Shown one piece after another: positions 37,255-46,993 of a stretch of 64,000 bases of DNA. Source of the stretch: Hevea brasiliensis (lineage: Eukaryota > Streptophyta > Magnoliopsida > Malpighiales > Euphorbiaceae); contig NC_079507.1 in the NCBI RefSeq assembly GCF_030052815.1, positions 52,897,571-52,961,570 of the forward strand, in the 5' to 3' direction. How positions within the stretch are numbered: the stretch's first letter is position 1; the number at the start of each line of letters is the position of its first letter. The position numbers were made by a program, and so were the translations under genes. The notes under the pieces are model-generated. The model was not told where the DNA came from. It searched no databases and was given only the letters and a program-made list of their open reading frames with translations.

Positions 37255-38697
37255 TTTGGTCATAACTCAAGCTAGGTAGATCAAATTGATCTGAAATTTT
37301 AACCGTAATTAGATAAGATATAGATCTAAAACTTTTATGAAGGACACCAATCTAAATTATGTCATTAACCTAATCAAATCATTGAACAAAGTGAAATTTA
37401 CTGTACTAAGATTTCCAGAATTTTCATTTGAGTAGCAATGTTTGGATGGCTATAACTCCCTCTAGAAAACTCGGATTTAGGCGATTCTTGAACCGATGGA
37501 AACCTAAGACATAGTAGAACATTTCATATGAAGAAAGTTAGACCAAATTATGAACTTAACTTAATCAAATTACTGACCAAAGTTGGACCAAAATCTGCCA
37601 GAACCCAAAAATGCAGTATGAACAGTGCACGTGAACAGTAAAATTATTTTGGCCATAACTTGAGCTACAAAACTCCGATTGAGGTGATCCAAAAATGAGA
37701 ATACACTTAAGACAATAAGGAACATTTTCTATGAAGGAAGTTTTGTCAAATTCCAACAGTAGACCGACCAATGAAACAGTGCAACTTCGGAGAACCAAAA
37801 CCGAAAATTGGCAATTTTGCCAAAATGACCTAAGCTTTAAACAAATGACCAAAACCAACAAGTTTGGTGACCAAAATGTGGTATGTGAGTGAAGTTGGAG
37901 TTCCCATACCTATTAAGCCTTAGAAAGTCAATAATTTGACTTGAATAGTGTAGTGAATAGTAACCCGAAACACAAAAATTTCGAGAACGTCGAATTTAAC
38001 ACGTTAGAGCTAGGTAAATGTGAAGTTAAGTTTATTTTGGATTTATTTTAAGTTTTAGTACTGAAACATTGGAAAATTTCGTGTTTCAGTGGAAAAGAAT
38101 ACCAGGACAGAACCCGAGGAGTAGAGTCAAGGCCAACAGGCGACTCGTTTGAGGTTTGTGCACAACATATACTTTTATAATCATCTTTTGCATATCGTTT
38201 TGATTAATATGAAATATCGGATTATGGCATTCTTATGATGTTTGATCTAAATTGTTGAAAGTTATTATGTATATTTGAAAAGACAATGTTTAGCAAATTG
38301 TTAAGATAAGTTTTGAAACCACAGTGTCGTGACCACATATTTGAACACCTCACTAGCACGACTAGTGGGGGTAATTAGTTTTGAATTTTGATTCCTTCTC
38401 TGGAGAAGTGTTGAGGTGTGCCAGTAGAAGAGGATGTGAATGGATATCCATATATTTGAGCTAGCTAGCCTTGTGATATGATTTCTCTTTAGCCTCTGGC
38501 TATTGAGATTCTATTTGTTTCGAATGGCATGATCTAACTGTGGGTTTTATGAAATGTGTTTTGATACTTTGAAATGAACTTGGTTTGCATTAAAATCTCA
38601 TAATTCATGTTTTGTGTTTAATGCTCATGTTTAGTCAAATTTTTGAATAAACGTGATTTTATTTTTGCATAAAGATTATTTTAGTATGTTGTGTACC

Positions 38698-38716
38698 ACT
38701 GAGTCCTAGTACTCAG
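38698..38716 (+). repeat. conserved hairpin near the 3' part of solo LTR 1
   Basis: The hairpin ctgagt-cctagt-actcag sits in a conserved gtaccactg...cgatagct context. The other LTRs have ctgagtat-tttt-atactcag at the same place (about 28507 and 53178), so the stem is kept while the loop changes. Confidence 0.6.
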
Positions 38717-39887
38717 CGATAGCTTTTATTGCTGTCGCAGATACAGAGACTAGAGGAGCAGCAGACTGAGCTGCTGAGGTGTGAGAAGCTACCAGCCTAA
38801 AGTTTTCGGGTATAATTTATACCCTAACTGTAAATACTTCTTTTGATGTATATATTGCACATAAATGTATGGACATGTAAAAATGGGTCTTGAGCAGCTT
38901 GTACACAAATTTGTATGAAGTTTGTAATAAAGTTTAGTTTGTGTTTCTTTTGATATAAATTTGTAAGGTTGTGTATAAATTATTTTGTTTTTAATGAAAT
39001 ATGAATGATATTGATTGACAGTATTTTGAGAATTATTGAACTTGTGAATTTTGAGAAATTGATTGAGTTTGATTGTGAAACCGAAGTAGTGGTTGAGAAA
39101 AACTTTTAGAAGTGCTTTTTACAGGTATTTGAAGAACGGTTTTCTCAAAATACAGAGGAAACTCTGTCAAAATTTCTATAGAATTTGCGGAAAACTAAAA
39201 TGGACCAAAAATATTAACTAGTTTTAATTTTAACTAAATGTTTTAAATGCCTATTAGAAAATGCTCACCACTTATCAAAAATAAGAAAATTGTTTTAAAA
39301 TCCCTTGTAGGGTACTTAATGAGTTATCGGTAGGTGAAGTTTGGTAGTTCATTAGGTATTCTACGGGATCATGTTATGCCTTACAGAGGGGTAAGGTGTG
39401 ACATCCACCATCTTCTTCCCTATGATCAACATCTTGAAAAAGAGAGATGTCATTATGTGGCTTTAACGAACAATGTGCAATTGATGCAGTTTGACTTTGT
39501 GTGGATGTCATAGGTAAAAATGATCTTGATTGATGTCCATGTCCCCTTGCCCTTCTTAATGCACCCGGTAGTATAAATGAACTCTTCACTATATTTGTCC
39601 TAGGTCCTTTCTTTTTTTGTGACCCCATTTCTAGCGTCATTTACCTGGAATATTAGCACATCAAATATATGTGAATTTTTTTTCAAACCAACAAAATATA
39701 TCATGACATAAATAAATATGAGAAACAACATAAATAAAATATGGGAAAAAGACAAAATGAAATGTAAACTACATTGAATAACTTAATTACACATAAACAT
39801 CCAAAATAAATTATGTATATATTATAGAGTTTATTTTGAAAAGAAACATTATAAACTAGCATTCAAACAATAATAATTAAATAAACT

Positions 39888-40950
39888 TCATGATCCATGT
39901 TTTCTTTTCTTCTGTGTTGAAGATATATCAATTATTTGTGGCTCTATATCCATCCTCTTCCAACTAATTTGGTCATTTGCATCAGCTGTAGTTGTTTCTC
40001 CAGATTCAAGATTGACAGATTCATCAGCTTGATATGCTTCACCTAATTGATTCAAATCAACGGGGTTAATGTCTTCTTCTAATGGGATGTCATAAGAATC
40101 TCGAGGATGTGCCTTTATCACACAATGCCAGCCTTTGTGAATATTGTCTGGAACATAAAAGACTTGTGATGCTTGGTTAGCTAAAATGAAAGGTTCATTT
40201 GTTTTCAAAGTTCGTTTACAATTAACACTAACCCCCCCATATTCATCAATCTTAACCCCCCTCACTCGATCATAAACATCCCACCAATTACAACGAAATA
40301 ACACCACACGTCTTTCTCTAAGATATTGCAATTGAATAATCTCAGTTAAGACACCGTAGTAATCTATGTTGTTAACTTCATCACCAATATCTCCAATTAC
40401 AACAACTCCACTATTTTGTGTCCTGAAACCTTGGTCATGATATTTAGTATGAAACCTATACCCATTGACAATGTAACCATAAAAAGATATCACATATCGA
40501 GCAGGACCACGTGATAATGAGAGTAGGGCTCCCATCATTGGACTTGAGTCATTTTTATGTAACCACGCAACCTATAAAAAAAATTTGTTTGAAAAAGTGA
40601 AAAATCAATTCCTAATGGTTACAAACAATTGAAATAATTAATCACTCAAAATACATACAAAACTTAAAGTGTACTTACTTTCGTCTTAAACCATCTAACA
40701 AAATTTTTATTCCATTGACCTTCTGACATACCTACTAAATTGGTTGCTAGCAATTGTGAATACTCTCTAAGGGGCAAAAAAAAAAAAAAAAAGAGGATTA
40801 TAGGCGATTGTGATAAATTAAAAAAAAAAAAGAGTAAATACAATATGAATAAGCAAAAAAAAAATATCATACTCGATGTATGGCTGGACTTCATCACAAT
40901 TCTTTAACACATAAATATGAGCTTGCTCCCACTCCTGTGTATCAAGATCA
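39888..40950 (-). pseudogene. C-terminal part of the TNP2-type CACTA transposase gene (with DUF4216)
   Basis: Three exons are visible on the minus strand: 40950-40865 or so (DTQEWEQAHIYVLKNCDEVQ), about 40770-40681 (LLATNLVGMSEGQWNKNFVR), and about 40572-39888, which has GPARYVISFYGYIVNGYRFH followed by a DUF4216-type block (YYGVLTEIIQLQYLRERRVV, LFRCNWWDV) and a basic end, KKRKHGS. It is separated from the N-terminal part (57848-59701) by the Athila element. The piece in between, normally including a DUF4218-type domain, is missing. The role would be the catalytic CACTA transposase; this copy cannot work. Confidence 0.8.
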
Positions 40951-40980
40951 CGAGTTTTACCTGTGTATCAATTTTCTCCA
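40946..40980. other. filler DNA at a deletion junction
   Basis: Between the CACTA coding sequence and the truncated Athila LTR lies a short stretch containing a second copy of cctgtgtatcaa (40960-40971). The first copy (40934-40945) is in the transposase exon 26 bp away. Such templated filler is typical of end-joining repair. Confidence 0.7.
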
Positions 40981-41592
40981 AAGAAAGGAAAGAAATCTCC
41001 AAATCTGGTTGGAAATGGTGTGGGAGGTGATTGTGACTCTTTAGCTGCTGCTTGCTCCTTTCCCTTCTCTTCCTTTCCTTCCTCTTCTTCTCTAAAATGG
41101 GATAAGGGTCCTTTTTATAACTTTTTCTGACATGTAGCCCTAAAATGGTATGTTTTAGGTGAGATTTTCTGAGGGAATCTTCTGCCAGCTCATTAATGAA
41201 ATCTTTGTGGGACTGCATAAGTGGACTGCATAAGCTATGCACTCTCCTTATGCACAATTCGGCAGGTATTGGAACAGTGTTTCTTCTCCTTATGCAGATC
41301 TGCATAAATTATGCGGCAAGTTATGCGCAATTTGGCCAATGCATATTTCAACTTTGAAACTTGTTTTTGATATCTTTGGCTGTAGAGATTACTCCTCAAT
41401 GGCAAAATTTCTTTTTAGTCCTTCAAAAACACCATTTTTCCTACAAAACAAAGTAAAAATTACAAATTAATCCAAAATTGACAATTATGAAAAACTAACT
41501 AATTAACTAATGAAATTAGCTAAAAATGACTAATAATCAAATAAAATGGCTATGAAATAAAACCTAAATGACTATGCAAAATGTATGCATCA
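40981..41592 (-). repeat. Athila 3' LTR, truncated
   Basis: It matches 57236-57847 base for base in length (612 bp). The remaining 869 bp present in the 5' LTR are deleted. Confidence 0.92.
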
Positions 41593-41610
41593 AATACCCC
41601 CAAACTCAAG
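41593..41610 (-). promoter_or_regulatory. Athila polypurine tract
   Basis: On the minus strand the run ttgagtttgggggtatt directly precedes the LTR start tgatgcat, the expected position of the plus-strand primer. Confidence 0.75.
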
Positions 41611-43645
41611 CTTTTGCTTGTCCTCAAGCAAACTTTAAAATGTGATGCAATTTTTAGGGGTGCCTTATCCAAAGAGCTATGAAAATCAGCTATTAAAGTA
41701 ACTTAACACCCCTTTAGCCATACCAGCAATCCATATACCCATCCTTCAAAATGCAAAGAATCTAATGCTTATCCAAGCTTTCACCGCTTAGCCATCAAGT
41801 CAATTATCAATCAAAATTCCCAAACCAACCAATCAAAAGAGAGAGTCATGCTCAAAAGGAATTCTAGGAAAATCAATAACCAAAGTGTCTCTATATAGAA
41901 TGATGGAATTAAATGAATGAATAGATAATTTTCCAATCCCATAGGCAAATTCCCTACTCCTATCTCCACTAATGTAGCAAGTACTATCAAGAGATCAAAG
42001 GTCTTTTTAGGGGTGCAATGGGGCTATGGGGTTCAAAATGAGGCTAAGAAGAAAAATGGGATAAAAAGGGTTCAAAGCATGAGAATATTTTCAATCTTGA
42101 AAACATAAGGTACACTTCTTATTTTATTATTTTTTTTATATATATATATGGAGGAGAGAAGTACACAATGAGGATTGTTAAGTGCTAGCATATTTTATAA
42201 AACACATAAAAAATGGAGGAACACTTTGATACTTTAAACTTGTATCTTGCATTTTCTTTTGATGATTGTCCCTGAAATTGCCACCCCCAAACTCATTTCT
42301 TTTAATACTTTGGGTGGATTTCTTTCAAATAGTGAAAAGCACATATACTAGCACTTTTACAAGATGACAAGCATTTCTTCTCCCTTTTATTGTATTTTTT
42401 TTTCTTTTCTTCTTCTTTTTTTTTCTCTTTTTTTATTTATTTTTTTATTATATGTACCTAATGTTATAAATAATTATTCTCATGAAAAGGGTTGGAGTGT
42501 TTGGTTCATTAGCTAGGTAGCAATAAGGGTTTCAAGAAAAATTAGGAATAAAAAGGCTCAAATGGGTTTGCAAGGGTCAATTTTAATTAGGAAAAGGGCC
42601 AAAGGTTTAAAATGAGAAGGTTTAAATCAAAGAATGCCTAATCATCTCTCTTTTCAAGTACAAGTTGGTATTTCGCCTTGAAAGGTTTAGAAAATTTGTT
42701 CTAGGATTGGTGAGACATCATTTGACTACCTTATATCCAATAACTCCCTCTAAACACTCCAATCTCTAAAGGACTAGTTGGGTGGCTTTTTGGCTAAGAA
42801 GATATAGGCAAAGGATAAACACTTCAAAACCTTGCACCTCTTAGGAAACTTTCAATCCACAAACCCAACTAAAGGTAAGTCAAATCACTCTCATAGGCAA
42901 CTTTTCAATACTCAAGAGATTTGGCAAAAGATTTGGCAACAGATTTTAATGCATGATGCATGATTCCTAAAAATGAGCAATGCATTAACTAAATGGAGGA
43001 AATCTATTTGTGTGCAATGTGTACAATTTCTAAGTGATGTATAATGTGTGTGTAAATGTGTAATGTATATGTATGTATGGATGTATATGTAAAATATTTA
43101 CAATATATGTAAATGGAATGGGATGAGATGTTCCTATACTCCAAATGTGAAAAATGAAGCAAAAATCAAAATGTGCACCCCCAAACTCAAAATTGGACAT
43201 TGTCCTCCATGTCTCAAGTAGTGCATTAACAAAACTCAAAGTAAAGAGAAGTTACCAGGAATTATGAAATTTAAGAGCAAAAAGAAAGAGTTACCTGGTA
43301 TAGAGCAGATGAGAATTCAAGAGTTAATGGGGATGCATAAGAAGCTGCACAGGTTATGCAGAATAAAGTGCTGTCCAGGATAGGTGCATAAGGAGGGTGC
43401 ATAAGCTGTGCGGTTCTGCATGAGTGACAATAAGGACTGCACAGGCTATGCAGAACATTTGCATAAGTGGATTCATAGCCTGTGCAGTATATTCAAAAGC
43501 TACTGCATGATGATGAGCAAGGAAAATGTGCAAACACCAGTAGAAGCATGCAAATATATATAGAGTATGGACAAGTATGCACAAAAGGGCAGTAAAGGCA
43601 ATGAAAATCAATGAAAAACTAATGTAATAACCATCCAATAGAACT
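41611..43645 (-). other. Athila non-coding region between the extra ORF and the 3' LTR
   Basis: About 2 kb without a supported protein. It contains T-rich runs (about 42120-42450) and, at about 43330-43500, further degenerate tgcataag/ttatgcag words like those of the 73-bp array and the LTR. Confidence 0.6.
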
Positions 43646-43987
43646 TCAAGAAAAACATAATTCAAAACAAATTAAAATTGTTTCAACATATCTACAAAGA
43701 AAAGTCCCTACAAGTTTGAACAAAAGTAAAACAGAAACTAATCTAATTCTATTGTTTTGCCCTTGTCCAAAGAAGTTGCTAAGAAATTTGGTTGGAGGTA
43801 TTCTTTGTCGAAGTAATGGTGCTGGAGGAGGTGATGGAGGTGGAGGTGGCATTCCCAAAAAAACCATGAGTTGCTTCATCATCTCCTTTAATTCTTTCTG
43901 CTTGTCTCTGGTTTCCATGACAAAGTCAAATAGTTGATCATGATGATCCTTGAGGGTATCAAGACCAGTGTCAAGCTTCTTATCCAC
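43646..43987 (-). pseudogene. C-terminal segment of the Athila extra ORF
   Basis: The frame has DKKLDTGLDTLKDHHDQLFD, a coiled-coil-like KEMMKQLMVFLGM, and a proline tract, PPPPPSPPPAP. It follows the 44073-45344 frame in the same orientation and is probably its continuation after a stop or shift. Confidence 0.5.
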
Positions 43988-44072
43988 AAAATATATATCA
44001 TCACTAAGCCTTTCAAGATAGGTGAATAAGGCTTTAGTGTTGAAGGGAGGAGGTGCTGTGGATGAAGAGGGT

Positions 44073-45344
44073 TCAGCTGCAGGAGGTGTAGGTTGTGCAG
44101 AATCTGCTGGGATGTCCTGTGCAGGCTGAGTGGGTGGTGTAGGTTCGTGAGAATCTTTGTTGGGTGAGTGGGACAGGTTGTGTTTTTGGTTGTGCAGTGG
44201 GTTCAGTTTCTGCTACTGGTTGTGCAGTGTCAGAATGTGGCAAACTGAATCCAGTTTTGGATAGGTGTGTAGCATCAAAATATAAAGTATCTGAAAGTGC
44301 TGGTATTGGATGCTCTTCCGGATTAAAACCAAAATGCTTGGCTATGACAGTTATGAGCCCACCCAAGACAATGTCACCTATGGACTTGGTGGCAATATGT
44401 AACACATGCTCACAAAAGAAATAACCAGGAGAAACTTTAACTTTATGAAAAGCACACCATAGCATGAACAATTCATATTTGCCAACAGCACCAGAACTAG
44501 TCCCTCTGCCCAAGATAGTGCTAGCAATAAGCCTATGGATAAATCTAAGTGCAGGGTCTAGTATTTGAGAGGTTTTAGATCTTCCAGCAGAAAAAGTCCG
44601 AGGTTGGTTTGTGATAATCCTCCAAAACTGAGCAGTATTCCAAATACCTTTGTTTGCTACTTCTACCCCTGTATATGGTACCCTAAATAGCCCATCAATT
44701 GCAAATCCAAAAATGCTATGAAATTGGTCCAATGATAACTCTCTATTTTGCCCCAAACATCTAAATTTCATAGTTGGCTTATAATCTACGTCATGCAATT
44801 TCAGGGTAGCAGAAAATGAGGAAATAAATTCCAAAACTAAAGCTGGATAAACTATTTCTTGCTTATGCACAAATTCCATCCAACCCATACCATGAAGGTA
44901 GGCAACAATATTATCAAATAAACCAGCTAATTGGAGGGCCTCTGCAGAAATGTACCTTGTGGGTTGTACCCTCCTTTCCTTAAGTCTCTTAAAGGCTGCC
45001 TTGTGAGCTGCATCAAGAAGGGGCCAAGGTAGTTTTGATACCTGTGATGCTGCTAACATTTGCTTTTTGCTGGAAGAGGGTGATTTGGCTTGTGTGGAAG
45101 CCGAAGTTTTGGGGTTTTTGGGTGGAGGCTCTGACAGTGGAGTGGTGGGTGGTTCTTTGTGTTTTGAGAGAGGAGGTGCAGAAGCCATGGGTCGGGTGGA
45201 TTTCGACCTGATTTTTCTCTTGTAAGTGGCTATGGGAGGTGGTGGAGGTGTTTCTTGTGGAGGGGAATCGGGGTTGGGAGGCCACATTAACAAGGGCGAA
45301 ACTTGGAGAGGGGAGGTTTGAGGGGAATGAGGAAGCGATTCCAT
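44073..45344 (-). CDS. Athila-type extra ORF downstream of pol (function unknown)
   Basis: I place the start at the ATG of MESLPHSPQTSPL (45344). The longer open frame to 45665 only adds translated 73-bp repeats. The product has a low-complexity proline/serine/lysine N-terminus (about 120 residues), then a folded region beginning near RYISAEALQLAGLFDNIVAY, through MGWMEFVHKQEIVYPALVLE, FRCLGQNRELSLDQFHSIFG and KYELFMLWCAFHKVKV. This resembles the Athila ORF-1/plant-transposon-protein family (PF03078/PF20167-like). In Athila elements an ORF at this position has been called envelope-like, but I see no convincing signal peptide or transmembrane anchor in this core, so I do not assign a role. The C-terminal part turns low-complexity (repeated Q, T, P). 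Confidence 0.75.
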   Translation of the reverse strand: MESLPHSPQTSPLQVSPLLMWPPNPDSPPQETPPPPPIATYKRKIRSKSTRPMASAPPLSKHKEPPTTPLSEPPPKNPKTSASTQAKSPSSSKKQMLAASQVSKLPWPLLDAAHKAAFKRLKERRVQPTRYISAEALQLAGLFDNIVAYLHGMGWMEFVHKQEIVYPALVLEFISSFSATLKLHDVDYKPTMKFRCLGQNRELSLDQFHSIFGFAIDGLFRVPYTGVEVANKGIWNTAQFWRIITNQPRTFSAGRSKTSQILDPALRFIHRLIASTILGRGTSSGAVGKYELFMLWCAFHKVKVSPGYFFCEHVLHIATKSIGDIVLGGLITVIAKHFGFNPEEHPIPALSDTLYFDATHLSKTGFSLPHSDTAQPVAETEPTAQPKTQPVPLTQQRFSRTYTTHSACTGHPSRFCTTYTSCS

Positions 45345-45587
45345 GGGTCGTCGATGACGAGAAAGGAGGAGGTGAGGAGGAAAGTGAAAGATGCAGAGAG
45401 AAGTTAGGGCAAATGCAGCGAAAATAGGAGTGGAGAAGAAGGGTGGTGCCGAGAAAAATGGTTGTGGGGGGGGGGGGGGAAGGAGTGAACAGGAATATCG
45501 GGAAGTGGAGGTGGGAAAATGGGTGCCAAAAACAAATTTTGATTTGAACAGGACTTGTGTAAAACTGCATAAGGGGAAAAGTAGGTG

Positions 45588-46317
45588 TGCATAACTTATG
45601 CACTCTCTTATGCAGGTTTCGGTGGAAGATGAAAAGTGTGAAAAACTGATTATGCAAGAGTGCATAGCTTATGCGCTAACTTATGCAAGTTTCGGCCTGT
45701 TTTGGATTTCAGAGAAATAGGTCATGCGGAAGTGCATAAGTCATGCACTCTCCTTATGCAGGTCTCGACAGGTTTTAATTTTTGGAGAGTTTGGTCATGC
45801 GAAAGTGCATAAGCTATGCACTCTCCTTATGCAAGTCTCGGCAGGTTTTAATTTTTGGAGAGTGTGGTCATGCGAAACTGCATAAGTTATGCACTCCCCT
45901 TATGCAGGTCTTGGCAAGTTTTGGAAGTCAAAGTTGGTGGTCATGCGGAAGTGCATAAGTCATGCACTCTCCTTATGCAAGTCTCAGCAGGTTTTAATTT
46001 TTGGAGAGTGTGGTCATGCGGAAGTGCATAAGTTATGCACTCCCCTTATGCAAGTCTCGGTGGAAAGAGAAAATACAGGATTTGAAGTCATGCAAAAGTA
46101 CATAAGTCATGCACACACTTATGCAAGTTTCGGCAGATATAAAATTTGACAAAAATGTGGCTATGCAGAGTTGCATAAGCTATGCACATCCTTATGCAGT
46201 TTGCAACAGAGATGAAAATGGCAAGAATTGTGGTTATGCAGGATTGCATAAGCTATGCAGTTACTTATGCACAATTCAACAAGATTCAGATTACAATTGA
46301 AAATGATTTACAAGTAT
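45588..46317. repeat. 73-bp tandem repeat, 10 units, with a palindromic core
   Basis: Units begin at tgcata- in positions 45588, 45661, 45733, 45806, 45879, 45952, 46025, 46099, 46172 and 46245, i.e. steps of 73, 72, 73, 73, 73, 73, 74, 73 and 73. Each unit has a near-palindrome, tgcataagttatgca (middle base variable), then a second cttatgca and a variable stretch often reading tctcggcaggttttaattttt. The array lies in the Athila interior between pol and the extra ORF. Related words are found in the LTRs (about 41211-41330 and 57465-57590). Confidence 0.92.
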
Positions 46318-46993
46318 GAAAAATACCCTAGAATGAAGAAATATAATTCTATGAAGCATAAATCATGAGAAATTGTCACCAAAAACACATCAAGATATAC
46401 AAAGTCCATTAAAATTGCATCACACAAGCTTGTAGAATTGAATCCTGCATAAGAGGCATTTGTGAATCATGCCATTTCAACTCAAATTCTGCAAATCAAC
46501 ATTTAGCACATTAAAACTCAATAAAATCTGCATAAGGTTGCATTTATCCACAAATGAGAAATGACTCCCCAAGTCATGCTAAGAAAATGCAGTATATCCA
46601 CTTTGAATCTCACAACCCAAATAAGCTCAAAACTACAAAAATGACCCACTTACAATCACATTAACATGATAAGCACAAATACTTGAAAGTTACACACCCA
46701 ACCTCATCAAGAAACATAAACCATCTGTTGCAGACCCTTCCTTGCTGCAAAATTTCATTTTTTTCTCTGCATAAACCAGATAGCAAACCTGCACAGGTTA
46801 TGCAGTAAAAATCAGTCACTCCCCAGCAGTTCACCAACCTTCCTCCATTGAAATACATCTACAAGGGACAAGATTCAACAATGTCAAAAATTGAATTTGG
46901 GGAGATTTAAGATAAAAACAAAAGCAATGTAAATCAACAAAAAGGAAAATAAAAGAACTTGGGATGCCTCCCAAGAGGGCTAATTTATAGTCC
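46318..46993 (-). other. Athila spacer between integrase and the repeat array
   Basis: No protein is recognised. The frames here are low-scoring and lack family motifs. Confidence 0.5.

Larger units (their letters stand above)
35735..39403 (+). mobile_element. solo LTR 1 (3,669 bp) inside the CACTA gene
   Basis: The ends are tgtaacacccctattgg and gggtaaggtgtgaca. Perfect 5-bp target duplications tccac flank it (35730-35734 and 39404-39408). There is no internal domain, so it is the product of recombination between the two LTRs of a full element. It is oriented plus, against the gene it interrupts. Confidence 0.93.
34122..39640 (-). pseudogene. Transposase_24-type (Ptta/En/Spm) CACTA gene, split by a solo LTR
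   Basis: Read on the minus strand, the N-terminal exon is 39640-39404 (MTLEMGSQKKKGPRTNIVKS). After the 3.67-kb solo LTR the gene continues at 35734. Later segments are NKSKKIAALKDGEKLDVVFY with HAEWSRHLGKIVRD (35394-35170), an ELYREKTLEHMNHLW block (about 35115-34900), HRTGSKPYRQIIYDLV (about 34775-34680), PPDIGTIFFETHKKG (about 34600-34500), and the C-terminal HMEVVEQCFETRHRDQVIGYGG with a coiled coil (34420-34122). Introns separate these parts. The HKKG and GYGG motifs are characteristic of this family, whose members act as the accessory DNA-binding protein of CACTA elements. Apart from the inserted LTR the frames are well kept. Confidence 0.8.

Noticed and set aside
39374..39640. Stand-alone 88-residue minus-strand gene
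   Set aside because: Its last residues translate the solo LTR end. It is the N-terminal exon of the interrupted CACTA gene.
45344..45665. N-terminal extension of the Athila extra ORF
   Set aside because: It only translates the 73-bp repeat and low-complexity DNA, so the inner ATG at 45344 is more plausible.
45889..46300. Plus-strand frames across the 73-bp array (repeated MHxPYAxxGK-like phrases)
   Set aside because: They arise because the unit happens to be free of stops in some frames. There is no sign of a repeat protein.
45588..46317. Possible CRISPR array
   Set aside because: The spacers are not unique; the whole 73-bp unit is a diverging tandem repeat inside a plant retrotransposon.
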